NCBI GenBank assembly: GCA_945862195.1
Contig: CAMAXR010000004.1
Location: 1 to 48,930, forward strand
Direction of reading: 5' to 3'
Source: Hylemonella gracilis
GTDB taxonomy: Bacteria; Pseudomonadota; Gammaproteobacteria; Burkholderiales; Burkholderiaceae_C
DNA: 48,930 nucleotides
Shown: positions 35,335-45,560 of the stretch, in pieces
How positions within the stretch are numbered: position 1 is the stretch's first letter
How the letters are laid out: each line of letters opens with the position of its first letter
The notes under the pieces: generated by a model
The model's input: only the letters and a program-made list of their open reading frames with translations
What the model was told of the DNA's origin: nothing
The model's database searches: none
Translations under genes and position numbers: made by a program

Positions 35335-37629
35335 TTTCACGCAATCCGCATAAAAGCGTCTCACCCCATCAGCCCCCACCTCTTCCACCAAGCCGTGGAT
35401 GTCGGTCTCGAACCCGGGGCAGTTGGTGTTGAGGTCGCGTGAAAACTTGAGGTAGTCCACAATTTTCTTGTTGAAAACTTCGCCGGGAATCAACAGCGGA
35501 ATGCCCGGTGGGTAAGGTGTCACCAGGCCCACGGTGATGCGGCCTTCTAAATGGTCAATTTCCACGCGCTCGGTTTTGCGCTGGGCAATGTGGGCATAGG
35601 CGTCTGAGGGCTTCATGGCGGGGCTCAAGTCGCTCAAATACATATCGGTGGTAAGGCGGGCAATGTCGTACTTGGCGTACATCTCATGTACAAATTGGCA
35701 CAGGTCGCGCAGGCCCATGCGCTCGTAGCGCGGGTGCTTTTGGCAAAATTCGGGGAGGATGCGCCACAGCGGGTGGTTGCGGTCGTAGTCGTCTTTGAAC
35801 TGCTGCAATGCAGTCAGCAAAGTGTTCCAGCGTCCTTTGGTAATGCCAATGGTGAACATGATGAAAAAGCTGTAAAGACCGGTTTTTTCCACCACCACAC
35901 CGTGTTCGGCCAAAAATTTGGTCACGATAGAAGCCGGTATGCCTGAGGTGTCAAACTCGCCGTCCAGATTCAAGCCAGGTGTCACGATGGTGGCCTTGAT
36001 GGGGTCCAGCATATTGAAGCCGTCGGCCAACTTGCCAAACCCGTGCCAGCGGCTGGCGGCTTTATTAGCTTTTTTGGAGCGGGACGTGGTTTTGCGACCA
36101 TCGCTGTGGATGATCCAGTCTTCTGCCAAGCCAATGCCCTCTTCGACCAAATGCTCAGGGCCCCAAAGCTTGAACCACCAGTCGTCACCGTATTCCTCAT
36201 CCACCTTTCGCATGGCACGGCGGAAATCCAGAGCTTCCATGATGCTTTCTTCCACCAGCGCTGTGCCGCCGGGCGGCTCCATCATGGCGGCGGCGACGTC
36301 GCAACTGGCAATGATGCTGTATTGCGGGCTGGTGCTGGTGTGCATCAGGTAGGCCTCATTAAAGAGGTGGGTGTCGAGCTTGGTGTTTTGTGAGTCTTGC
36401 ACCAACACATGACTGGCTTGGCTGATACCCGCCAGCAGTTTGTGAATGGATTGGGTGGAATACACCACGGTGTTGCCAGGCCGCACGCGCTTTTTGCCCA
36501 TGGCATGGTAGGAGCCATAAAACGGGTGAAACGCGGCATGAGGCAACCACGCTTCATCAAAATGCAGGTTGTCCACATAGCCGTCGAGCATGCCCTTGAT
36601 GGTTTCGGTGTTGTAGAGCACGCCGTCATAAGTGGACTGGGTCAGCGTCAGAATTCGCGGCTTGATTTTTTGGGTGTCTACCCCCTTGATAAGGGGGTTG
36701 GCCTTGATTTTGGCTTGAATGGTTTCAGGCTCAAATTCGCTTTGCGGAATTGGGCCGATGATGCCGAAGTGATTGCGCGTAGGCTTTAAAAACACCGGTA
36801 CTGCGCCCGTCATGATGATGGCGTGCAAAATTGATTTGTGGCAATTTCGGTCTACCACCACCACGTCGCCAGGTGCCACCGTGTGGTGCCAGACGATTTT
36901 GTTGGAGGTGCTGGTGCCGTTGGTGACAAAAAAGCAGTGATCTGCATTGAAAATACGCGCGGCGTTGCGCTCGCTCTCTCCAATGGCACCGTTATGGTCA
37001 AGCAGTTGGCCCAACTCTTCCACTGCGTTGCACACGTCGGCACGCAGCATGTTTTCACCAAAAAATTGGTGAAACATTTGCCCTACAGGGCTCTTTAAAA
37101 ATGCCACGCCACCGGAGTGACCGGGGCAGTGCCAAGAGTAAGAGCCATCTTCCGCGTAATCGAGCAGCGCTTTAAAGAAAGGGGGCTGCACGCCTTCTAA
37201 ATAACTTTTAGCTTCGCGAATGATGTGGCGCGCCACAAATTCGGGTGTGTCTTCAAACATGTGAATAAACCCATGCAACTCACGCAAGATGTCGTTGGGC
37301 AGGTGGCGGCTGGTTTTGGTTTCACCGTAGATGTAGATCGGCACATCGGCGTTTTTACGGCGCACTTCTTCAATAAAGGTGCGCAGGTTCAGCACCGCAG
37401 GGTCCAGGTCCGGGCCAGGGGTGAACTCTTCATCGTCTATTGACAGAATAAATGCGCTGGCACGGCTTTGCTGCTGGGCAAACTGGCTCAAATCGCCGTA
37501 GCTGGTAACCCCTAAGACTTCAAAACCCTCAGCCTCAATGGCCTGTGCCATGGCACGAATGCCCAAGCCAGAGGTGTTTTCTGAGCGGAAGTCTTCGTCA
37601 ATGATGACGATGGGAAAGCGAAATTTCAT
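35320..37629 (-). CDS. PLP-dependent Orn/Lys/Arg decarboxylase (inducible/biodegradative type)
   Basis: N-terminal receiver-like wing domain; [21 protein letters not shown]-type region, [37 protein letters not shown] (PLP lysine). Substrate not decided. Confidence 0.92.
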   Translation of the reverse strand: MKFRFPIVIIDEDFRSENTSGLGIRAMAQAIEAEGFEVLGVTSYGDLSQFAQQQSRASAFILSIDDEEFTPGPDLDPAVLNLRTFIEEVRRKNADVPIYIYGETKTSRHLPNDILRELHGFIHMFEDTPEFVARHIIREAKSYLEGVQPPFFKALLDYAEDGSYSWHCPGHSGGVAFLKSPVGQMFHQFFGENMLRADVCNAVEELGQLLDHNGAIGESERNAARIFNADHCFFVTNGTSTSNKIVWHHTVAPGDVVVVDRNCHKSILHAIIMTGAVPVFLKPTRNHFGIIGPIPQSEFEPETIQAKIKANPLIKGVDTQKIKPRILTLTQSTYDGVLYNTETIKGMLDGYVDNLHFDEAWLPHAAFHPFYGSYHAMGKKRVRPGNTVVYSTQSIHKLLAGISQASHVLVQDSQNTKLDTHLFNEAYLMHTSTSPQYSIIASCDVAAAMMEPPGGTALVEESIMEALDFRRAMRKVDEEYGDDWWFKLWGPEHLVEEGIGLAEDWIIHSDGRKTTSRSKKANKAASRWHGFGKLADGFNMLDPIKATIVTPGLNLDGEFDTSGIPASIVTKFLAEHGVVVEKTGLYSFFIMFTIGITKGRWNTLLTALQQFKDDYDRNHPLWRILPEFCQKHPRYERMGLRDLCQFVHEMYAKYDIARLTTDMYLSDLSPAMKPSDAYAHIAQRKTERVEIDHLEGRITVGLVTPYPPGIPLLIPGEVFNKKIVDYLKFSRDLNTNCPGFETDIHGLVEEVGADGVRRFYADCVKSSLG

Positions 37630-37700
37630 TCAGGGGCTCCAGTAGACAGATCAAAATAAACGAAACAGCCGCGCAGTGTAAGGACTAAATGTGAAGCACC

Positions 37701-38900
37701 CTAGGCCAAACGGTCGCGCCGGGCCAGCTCAGGAAACAAACGCCACCATAAGGCTGCAATGCACATGGTGCCCAGTCCGCCTACGACCACAGAGGCCACA
37801 GGGCCCCACAGTTCAGCCGTGGCACCGGATTCAAATTCGCCCAGCTGGTTGGAAGCCCCAATAAAAATGGAGTTCACAGCTGCCACTCTGCCGCGCATGT
37901 CGTCAGGGGTTTCCAGCTGAACCAAAGTGAGGCGGGTCACGACACTGATGTTGTCTGCTGCACCCGTGAGCATCAAGGCCAGCATAGACAAACCAAAATG
38001 CTGAGACAGGCCAAACACCAATGTGGCCAGGCCAAAAACAGCCACTGCGCCCAAAAGCTTGTAACCCACTTGCCGACGAAGTGGCCAGCGCATCAACACC
38101 AAAGACATGATGAGCGCCCCCATAGCCGGTGCCGCCCGCAGCAAGCCCAGCCCCTCAGGCCCGGTTTGCAAGATGTCTTTGGCATAAATGGGCAAAAGCG
38201 CTGTAGCCCCGCCTAGCAACACCGCAAACAAATCCAAAGAAGTGGCGCCCAGCAGCACCTTGCGTTGCCACACAAACGACATGCCCGCCAACACCGTGGA
38301 CCAGTTGGCTGCTATGTGAGTAGCCTGATGACAGTAGCGCACGACCAAGGTCAAGGCAGTGGCCAATATAAAAAGCAGCATGCAAGCGCCATAGACCACA
38401 TCGGCGCCCCATATATAAAGCACACCACCTAAAGCGGGCCCTGCAATCACCGACACCTGCATGGCGCTGCTGCTCAAGGTGATGGCCCGTTGCAAGTCAG
38501 AGGTGGGCACCAGCATGGGGGTTAAGGCCTGTTGAGCAGGCATCATGAAAGCACGTGCCACCCCCAACAACACCGACACCCCTAAAAACAAGACGCGACT
38601 TTCAGCATGGGCCATCATGGCCGCCACCAACAACAACGCCACCACCGCCTGAAGCGCCATGCAGGCGGCAAAAATGCGTCCTCTGTGCAAGCGGTCGGCC
38701 ACATGACCCGCGGGAAGTGTCATCACAAGGCTGGGGACAAACTGGAACAAGCCCACCAAGCCCAAATCCCAAGCACTGCCGGTCAGGTCATACATATGCC
38801 AAGCCAGCGCCACCATCAGCATCATGTTGGCCATATTGCCCACTAGGCGGGCCATCCAAAAGCGCATAAAGGCTTGGTTGGAAAAAATCGATTGCGTCAT
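37701..38900 (-). CDS. MFS transporter (EntS/MFS_3-like)
   Basis: FMRFWMARLVGNMANMMLMVALAWHMYDLTGSAWDLGLVGLFQFVPSLVMTLPAGHVADRLHRG; about 12 hydrophobic segments. ATG 38900 preferred. Confidence 0.88.
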   Translation of the reverse strand: MTQSIFSNQAFMRFWMARLVGNMANMMLMVALAWHMYDLTGSAWDLGLVGLFQFVPSLVMTLPAGHVADRLHRGRIFAACMALQAVVALLLVAAMMAHAESRVLFLGVSVLLGVARAFMMPAQQALTPMLVPTSDLQRAITLSSSAMQVSVIAGPALGGVLYIWGADVVYGACMLLFILATALTLVVRYCHQATHIAANWSTVLAGMSFVWQRKVLLGATSLDLFAVLLGGATALLPIYAKDILQTGPEGLGLLRAAPAMGALIMSLVLMRWPLRRQVGYKLLGAVAVFGLATLVFGLSQHFGLSMLALMLTGAADNISVVTRLTLVQLETPDDMRGRVAAVNSIFIGASNQLGEFESGATAELWGPVASVVVGGLGTMCIAALWWRLFPELARRDRLA

Positions 38901-38934
38901 CTTTGCGATACTCGCACAAAAATAGGAGACAAAA

Positions 38935-40014
38935 TTGAACACACTTTCAGACACTCACACCCTACCCACACGTCAAAGCTCAAATGGCCGATCGGTTGTT
39001 CTGCTTGTTCTTTTGCTGGTTCGTTGGTTTCTTAGTTGCTTAGTGCGTCTAAAAGGGTCTTGGCTGCTACCCTTGGTTTTACTTGCCGCCCCAGCCCTTA
39101 TGCCGAACGCTTGGGCACAGGCCTATCCGGCACGGAACATCACCTTGGTATGCCCTTTTGCCCCAGGCGGGTCTGCCGACATCATGGCGCGGCTGATTGC
39201 CCAAAAACTCAGCGAAGGCCTGAATGTGCCTGTGGTCGTAGAAAACCGGCCCGGTGCAGGCGGCATGGTGGGCGCCAATTTTGTGGCCAAGGCCAAACCT
39301 GATGGTTACACCCTGCTGCAAATTACCGGCGCCTACCCCGCAGCCTCAGCCTTAGCCAGCGCCCCTCAGTTTGATGCCGTTAAAGACATGACCATGGTGT
39401 CTATGGTCACGTCTTACCCCTTCATCATCAATGTGCCTCCCAACGCACCGTTTCAAACCTTTACAGAATTTTTGGCCTATGCCAAAGCCCATCCTGGCAA
39501 GCTCAATTACTCCAGTTCTGGCATAGGCTCTATTGGGCATTTGTCTGCGGAGCTGATGAACGCTTTAGGCAACATTGAAACCGTGCACATTCCCACCAAA
39601 GGCGGCACCACTGCTTTGAGCGAACTGCTGGCAGGGCGCGTGGACTTCATGTTTGAGGCCCCAACCCTGTCTTTAAGTTACATCAAGAGCGGCAAGCTCA
39701 AGGCTTTGGCTTCCACTGGAAAAGAGCGCTACAAACCCATGCAAGACTTACCTGCAGTTGCTGAAACCTTGGTTGGCTATGAAACCATTTCGTTTATTGG
39801 CGTGGGTGCCCCTGCTGGCACACCAGACGCCATCGTGCAACAGCTCAACAATGAAATTCGCAAGTTTGTCGCACAGGCTGACACCGTCAAACGCTTGACC
39901 GAACTGGGTGGTGAACCCCAAACCAGCTCTCCCGATGAGATGAACCGTTTTGTCGCCAATGAGTTTAGAAAATGGCGCCAGGTGATCACCCAACGCAAGA
40001 TTGAACGCCAATGA
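38935..40014 (+). CDS. Bug/TctC-family substrate-binding protein
   Basis: TTG start with aggaga 5'; YPARNITLVCPFAPGGSADIMARLIAQKLSEGLNVPVVVENRPGAGGMVGANFVAKAKPDGYTLL. Confidence 0.9.
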   Translation: MNTLSDTHTLPTRQSSNGRSVVLLVLLLVRWFLSCLVRLKGSWLLPLVLLAAPALMPNAWAQAYPARNITLVCPFAPGGSADIMARLIAQKLSEGLNVPVVVENRPGAGGMVGANFVAKAKPDGYTLLQITGAYPAASALASAPQFDAVKDMTMVSMVTSYPFIINVPPNAPFQTFTEFLAYAKAHPGKLNYSSSGIGSIGHLSAELMNALGNIETVHIPTKGGTTALSELLAGRVDFMFEAPTLSLSYIKSGKLKALASTGKERYKPMQDLPAVAETLVGYETISFIGVGAPAGTPDAIVQQLNNEIRKFVAQADTVKRLTELGGEPQTSSPDEMNRFVANEFRKWRQVITQRKIERQ

Positions 40015-41075
40015 GCTCCAGCGTGACGGTGTCCACAGCGGCTTTACGCACCTTTGTGGAACGTATTTTTGAACACGAAGGCATGTCCAGCCCGCATGCT
40101 CAACAAGTTGCCCGTGCCTTGTTGTGGGCCAACCTAAGAGGCATGGACACCCATGGGGTGAGCCGTGTTGCCACTTATTTAGGGTTTATTCGAAAAGGTG
40201 TCATTCAACTTAAACCGCAACTCAAGTGGGCTCAACAAGCACCGGCACTCAATGTATTGGAAGCCGACCGCAGCCCCGGCGCAGTGTCCATGCAAATGGC
40301 CACGGACCATGTGGCGCAGCAATGCAAGGAAACTGGTTTGGCTATGGTGTTGGTGCGCTCAACCACCCACACAGGGGCTTTGGGTTACTTTACCGAGCAA
40401 CTGGCACAGCAGGGTTTGATTGGCATTGCGTATTGTTCTTCTCTGCCCATGATGGTCTACCACGGCGCACGCACAGCGGGCGTGGCCACGGCACCCTTGT
40501 CCATTGCAGCGCCCGCAGGTGTGCATCAAGGTCAATTGCAGAACCCTATTGTGTTGGACATGGCCTCCAGCACCGTGTCTATGGGGCAGTTGCACCGTGC
40601 GCGCAAGCTCAAGCAAGATTTGGCGCCGGGCCTCGCACTAGACGCACAAGGCAACCCGACCACCGATAGCCAACTGGCCGCCACACCCTTGCCTATGGCG
40701 GGCCCCAAAGGCTCTGGACTGGCCTTGATGTTTGAGCTCATCACCAGCTTGGTGGTTCACAACCCCATAGTGGCGAACTACTTTAGTGAACAAGCCGATG
40801 CTAAAAAACACCAACAAAACGCCTGCATCATGGCACTGGACACCTTCAGGTTTTGCGCCGAGGCCACTTACAGAGAAGACTTGTTTAGGACCGTACAAGC
40901 CCTGAGAAATTTACCCAAAGCCGATGAGGCCGTGGACATTTTGATGCCCGGAGAGCGGGGTTACAAAACGGCTGCTGAACGCTTAAAAGCGGGCATTCAA
41001 CTGCCCGCAGCCATGGTGGAGGAGTTGTCAGCCATTGCAGCTGACAAGCAACTCACCGCACCTTGGGCCCACTAA
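40011..41075 (+). CDS. Malate/L-lactate dehydrogenase family (Ldh2/YlbC-like) oxidoreductase
   Basis: ALLWANLRGMDTHGVSRVATYLGFIRKG; STTHTGALGYFTEQLAQQGLIGIAYCSS; GPKGSGLALMFELI; ATGA overlap with upstream Bug gene. Confidence 0.92.
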   Translation: MSSSVTVSTAALRTFVERIFEHEGMSSPHAQQVARALLWANLRGMDTHGVSRVATYLGFIRKGVIQLKPQLKWAQQAPALNVLEADRSPGAVSMQMATDHVAQQCKETGLAMVLVRSTTHTGALGYFTEQLAQQGLIGIAYCSSLPMMVYHGARTAGVATAPLSIAAPAGVHQGQLQNPIVLDMASSTVSMGQLHRARKLKQDLAPGLALDAQGNPTTDSQLAATPLPMAGPKGSGLALMFELITSLVVHNPIVANYFSEQADAKKHQQNACIMALDTFRFCAEATYREDLFRTVQALRNLPKADEAVDILMPGERGYKTAAERLKAGIQLPAAMVEELSAIAADKQLTAPWAH

Positions 41076-42040
41076 TCGCTGGCCACAATGCCGTTGCGCT
41101 TGATGAATGCCGCATAAAAGTCACGCTCCTTTTTGAGCGAGGCATTCAAGCCCGGCAAGTTTTCAGTGTCCGGCACCAAGCCCAAAGATTCCAACTTGCT
41201 GACCAATGCAGGCGTTTTGGTAAGCGCTGTCCATTCTTTATGTAGCCGCTCCACCACCGCCGCAGGTGTGCCCGTGGGTGCGACCAAACTGAAGCTGGTT
41301 TGGGTGTTGACCTCTTGGAAACCGGCATCCGCAAAAGAAGGCACGCCCGGCAGCAAGGCGCTGCGCTGCTCAACTGCTAGAGGCACCAGTTTGCCGGACT
41401 TGATGAACTGCAAGGCTGACGTCACGTCCGGCATCATGAATTGAATTTGCCCACCCAACAGGTCTTGAAAAGCCGGAGCCACACCTTTATAGGGTACGTG
41501 CAAAAACTTGGCGCCGGTTTTTTCTTCGAGCAACTTCACCCCCAAATAGGTGGTGCTGCCCGTACCCGCAGAACCAAAAGACCATTTGCCCGGATCTTTT
41601 TGGCTGGCTGCTATCAAGTCTTTTAAAGTTTTGATGCCCGCAGAGGGTTGAACCACCAGCACCAAGGGGCTGAACACCCTGGCCACAGGCACAAAGTCGC
41701 GCTCAGGGTCGTAGCTTAAGCCTTTGAACAAACTGGAGTTGATGGTCACGGTGGTGTTGGCCGACACCAAAAAGTTGTATCCATCAGGTGAAGACTTGGC
41801 AAAAGCTGCAGCGCCAATATTGCCGCTGGCACCTGGTCGGTTTTCAATCACCACTTGCTGACCCAGCACCTCGCCCAAAGACACCCCTAAAACACGAGCA
41901 AAAGTGTCCGTGCCGCCACCAGGGGAGGAAGCCACGATGAATTTAAGAGGTTTGTTGGGCCATGCGTCTTGGGCGGTTGCCACTAGGGGGTGAGCAAACC
42001 AAAACGAAGCCAATACCAAAAAAGAAAAAAAGGTTTTCAT
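41072..42040 (-). CDS. Bug/TctC-family substrate-binding protein, downstream of the PII-like gene
   Basis: WPNKPLKFIVASSPGGGTDTFARVLGVSLGEVLGQQVVIENRPGASGNIGAAAFAKSSPDGYNFL. Confidence 0.9.
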   Translation of the reverse strand: MKTFFSFLVLASFWFAHPLVATAQDAWPNKPLKFIVASSPGGGTDTFARVLGVSLGEVLGQQVVIENRPGASGNIGAAAFAKSSPDGYNFLVSANTTVTINSSLFKGLSYDPERDFVPVARVFSPLVLVVQPSAGIKTLKDLIAASQKDPGKWSFGSAGTGSTTYLGVKLLEEKTGAKFLHVPYKGVAPAFQDLLGGQIQFMMPDVTSALQFIKSGKLVPLAVEQRSALLPGVPSFADAGFQEVNTQTSFSLVAPTGTPAAVVERLHKEWTALTKTPALVSKLESLGLVPDTENLPGLNASLKKERDFYAAFIKRNGIVASD

Positions 42041-42399
42041 GATGGATCCTTAGGTGTTGGTGGTTCAGGCGACAGCATGGATTCTCCGTTACGAATACGG
42101 TGCATGGTATTGACATCAACGGTCCAGACAAGGCCATCACCAAACTGGCCAGTGGTACACACTTTAATGATGGTGGATCTAATGGTTTCAACCATGTCGT
42201 CATCCACCAGTACGGACAGCTGCACTTTAGGGGTGAAATCGGTCAGTTCATCTTTAACCGAGCGTTTTTGAATACTTGCTGGAGCTGTGAAACCCTCCGC
42301 CTTGGTCATAGTCAAGCCGGGAAAATTGGGAATGTCACGCAAAGCCTCGCGAAGTTGAGGGACGCGCTGGGGGCGCACGATAGCTCTGATTTCTTTCAT
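42037..42399 (-). CDS. PII-like protein (PII-NG/heavy-metal-RND-associated type)
   Basis: MKEIRAIVRPQRVPQLREALRDIPNFPGLTMTKAEGF...KVQLSVLVDDDMVETIRSTIIKVCTTGQFGDGLVWTVDVNTMHRIRNGE; PII fold landmarks but no canonical T-loop Tyr. Start at 42399 preferred over 42432. Confidence 0.85.
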   Translation of the reverse strand: MKEIRAIVRPQRVPQLREALRDIPNFPGLTMTKAEGFTAPASIQKRSVKDELTDFTPKVQLSVLVDDDMVETIRSTIIKVCTTGQFGDGLVWTVDVNTMHRIRNGESMLSPEPPTPKDPS

Positions 42400-42443
42400 T
42401 TCAGCTGTCTTTCTGAGGTCGAGTAGGGGCAAATAGAGCGGGT

Positions 42444-45400
42444 TTAGGCCTCTTGGGGCGGTTCTTCAAACCACCGGTAAAGCAAAGGCACCAACAACAG
42501 GGTCAATAGCGTGGATGAAAACAGTCCACCAATGACCACCACGGCTAAAGGCTTGGTAACTTCCGAGCCAGGGCCAGTGGAAAACAACATGGGAATCAGG
42601 GCCAACAGCGCCACCATGGCGGTCATCATCACCGGCCTAAAGCGGTGTTTACATCCGTCTCTTATGGCTTGGTCGGTGCTCATGCCCGATTCACGCTGTT
42701 GCCGAATAAAGCTCACCAACACCACCCCGTTGAGCACGGCAATGCCCCACAAATTGATAAATCCCACCGCTGCGGGCACGCTGAGGTATTCGCCACTGAC
42801 AAACAAGGCCACCAAACCGCCAATAGCCGCTAATGGCAGCACCGTGATGACCAAGGTGGCGTAGCGAACCGAATCAAACAACATGAACAGCAAAAAGAAA
42901 ATGGCCGCAATGGTGATGGGAATGATGATGGACAAGGTGCCAATCGCACGCTCCATGTTTTCAAACTGACCACCCCATTGCACAAAATAGCCAGCAGGGA
43001 GTTGTACGTTTTGAGCCAAACCCACTTTGGCCTCGGCCACAAACCCACCTAAATCTCGCCCCTGCACATTCACACCAATCACCAGCCGACGCTGACCGCT
43101 TTCGCGGCTGATTTGGGCGGGTCCATCTCCTAATTTGATATCGGCAATATCACGCAGCGCAATGATGGCGCCGTTAGACGCGTGAAGCACCAGGTTGGAA
43201 ATATCTTCTATGTTGCTTCTTGAGAACGCTGGAAGTCGAATGACGGCGTCAAACCTACGGTCTTTTTCATAGATCTGAGTGGCGGACTTGCCTTGAATGG
43301 CAATTTCAATCAGGTCATTCACGTCGGACACATTCAAACCATAGCGGGCAATCGCGGTTCGATCGATTTTGATGGTCAGGTACTCTTGCCCACTGACCCG
43401 CTCTACCCTTAGGTCTGTGGCGCCACGGGTGTTCATCAGAACGGTGGCAATGGCGTCTCCCGATCGGCGCAATTGCTCAAGGTCGTCACCAAACAACTTC
43501 ACTGCCACTTGTGAGCGAACCCCTGAGACCATTTCGTCGACACGCGCAGCGATGGGTTGGCTGATGGCAACTTCCACACCAGGTAAAAACTTAAGTTTGT
43601 CCCGAATTTCGTTGGCTATATCGTCTTGCTTAAGCCCGTCTCGCCATTGGTCGCGCGGCTTAAGCGACACAATGGGGTCGGACTCATGGGGTTGCCCAGG
43701 GTCAGAGGCTGATTCTCCACGCCCCAATCTCGAGACCACCATGCTCACTTCAGGCACGGTCTTGATCGCCAGAAGAGCTTGGGTTTCCATCTTGATAGAT
43801 TCTTCAATCGAGATTTTGGGCACCCGCACAATCACCGGGGTGATGGACCCTTCTTGCATTGTGGGAATAAACGCCGTTCCCAAAAAAGGCACCAAAGCAA
43901 AGCTGCCCAACATGGCCGCGAGTGCAATCACAACAACCTTGCGCGGGTTAAGCATGGACCAGTCCAACATGCGCATGTAAGGCGTTTTGATGAGTTTGAG
44001 CAACCACGTGTCGTGCTCTGGTCCACCTTTGAGGATAAAGCTGCACAGCATTGGGCTTAAGGTAAAGCTCAGCACCAGAGAAATGCTCAACGCAATGGCA
44101 ATGGTTAGTGCCAAGGGGGCAAACATTTTGCCTTCCATTCCTTGCAAGCTCAGCAGTGGCAAAAACACCAAGATGATGATGCCCACGCCATACAACACCG
44201 GCTTACCCACTTCAGATGCAGCATCCAAAATCACCCGCACATTGGTTCTGTTGGCATTGGCGGGCACACCAAGACGGGCAAAAGCGTTTTCTACCACCAC
44301 AACCGCACCATCCACCATCAAACCAATGGCAATGGCCAAACCGCCTAAGGACATCAAATTAGCGCTCATGCCCAATCGGTTCATCACAAAGAAGGTGAGC
44401 AAGGGTGTCAGGATGAGCGTCGCCACCACAATCACACTGGAGCGCACATCCCCCAAAAACACAAACAACACCAACACGACCAACACAATGCCCTCAGCCA
44501 AGACCTTGGCCACCGTACTCATGGCCGTATTGACCAGTTCAGATCGGTCGTAAAACGGCACGATTTGCAAACCATCAGGCAATATGTTTTGAGCATTGAT
44601 GTCCTTCACCCGCTTCTTTATTCGGGTCACAATGTCTCGCGCATTGCCGCCGCGCATCATTTGCACAATGCCAGCTACCGATTCGGTTTCACCGTCTTTG
44701 ATGACGGCACCTTGGCGCACTTCAGAGCCGAGACTTACTGTGGCGATGTCTTTGATGTACACGGGAGTGCCTTGGTACTCCTTGAGGGATATGTTGCCAA
44801 TGTCGTCTAAAGACGTGATCAGCCCCTCGCCCCTGATCAAATACTGTTCAGCCAAGGCTGACAAAACCCCGCCAGAAGAATTGGCATTGTTTTGGGCTAC
44901 GGCTTGGTACACATCTTTGACGCTCAAGTCGTAATAGCGCAATCGATCTGGATTGACCTTGATGTGGTACTGCTTGGCAAAGCCACCCTGGCTATTGATG
45001 TCGGCCACCCCAGGAATGGACCGCAACATGGGGCGCACAACCCAGTCTTGAATTTCGCGGCGTTTGCGCAGCTCTGCTTCAGACAAAGGCTTGTACTTAC
45101 CGTCTGCGCCACGGTCGCTCGGGTGCTCCAAGGTGTATTGATACACCTCGCCCAAGCCAGTGGAAACAGGGCCCAAAACGGGCACGACCCCACTGGGCAT
45201 GCGGTGAGATACCTCAATCAGCCGCTCCAGCACCAATTGCCGAGCAAAGTACACGTCGGTTTTGTCGGTAAACACCAAAGTGATAAGCGACACACCATTG
45301 CGGTTGAGCGACCGCATTTCCACCAATCCGGGCAGGCCCGTCATGGAAATTTCTATGGGGGCGGTAATGAAGCGCTCCACCTCAGTAGGTGGACGGCCGG

Positions 45401-45560
45401 GAGCTTCGGTGGCAATTTGCACCTGCACATTGGTGACATCAGGAAAGGCATCCACCGACAGACGTTGAACCGCTAACAAACCTGCAATCAGCATGACCAA
45501 AAACACCACCGCCAACAGCACCCGCTGTTTGAGCGACCAACGAATCAGCGCTGAAATCAT
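42444..45560 (-). CDS. Heavy-metal efflux RND permease, CusA/CzcA family
   Basis: 1038 aa; N-terminal RWSLKQRVLLAVVFLVMLIAGLLAVQRLSVDAFPDVTNVQVQI; TM4 region AIGLMVDGAVVVVENAF; HME-RND architecture. Confidence 0.93.
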   Translation of the reverse strand: MISALIRWSLKQRVLLAVVFLVMLIAGLLAVQRLSVDAFPDVTNVQVQIATEAPGRPPTEVERFITAPIEISMTGLPGLVEMRSLNRNGVSLITLVFTDKTDVYFARQLVLERLIEVSHRMPSGVVPVLGPVSTGLGEVYQYTLEHPSDRGADGKYKPLSEAELRKRREIQDWVVRPMLRSIPGVADINSQGGFAKQYHIKVNPDRLRYYDLSVKDVYQAVAQNNANSSGGVLSALAEQYLIRGEGLITSLDDIGNISLKEYQGTPVYIKDIATVSLGSEVRQGAVIKDGETESVAGIVQMMRGGNARDIVTRIKKRVKDINAQNILPDGLQIVPFYDRSELVNTAMSTVAKVLAEGIVLVVLVLFVFLGDVRSSVIVVATLILTPLLTFFVMNRLGMSANLMSLGGLAIAIGLMVDGAVVVVENAFARLGVPANANRTNVRVILDAASEVGKPVLYGVGIIILVFLPLLSLQGMEGKMFAPLALTIAIALSISLVLSFTLSPMLCSFILKGGPEHDTWLLKLIKTPYMRMLDWSMLNPRKVVVIALAAMLGSFALVPFLGTAFIPTMQEGSITPVIVRVPKISIEESIKMETQALLAIKTVPEVSMVVSRLGRGESASDPGQPHESDPIVSLKPRDQWRDGLKQDDIANEIRDKLKFLPGVEVAISQPIAARVDEMVSGVRSQVAVKLFGDDLEQLRRSGDAIATVLMNTRGATDLRVERVSGQEYLTIKIDRTAIARYGLNVSDVNDLIEIAIQGKSATQIYEKDRRFDAVIRLPAFSRSNIEDISNLVLHASNGAIIALRDIADIKLGDGPAQISRESGQRRLVIGVNVQGRDLGGFVAEAKVGLAQNVQLPAGYFVQWGGQFENMERAIGTLSIIIPITIAAIFFLLFMLFDSVRYATLVITVLPLAAIGGLVALFVSGEYLSVPAAVGFINLWGIAVLNGVVLVSFIRQQRESGMSTDQAIRDGCKHRFRPVMMTAMVALLALIPMLFSTGPGSEVTKPLAVVVIGGLFSSTLLTLLLVPLLYRWFEEPPQEA

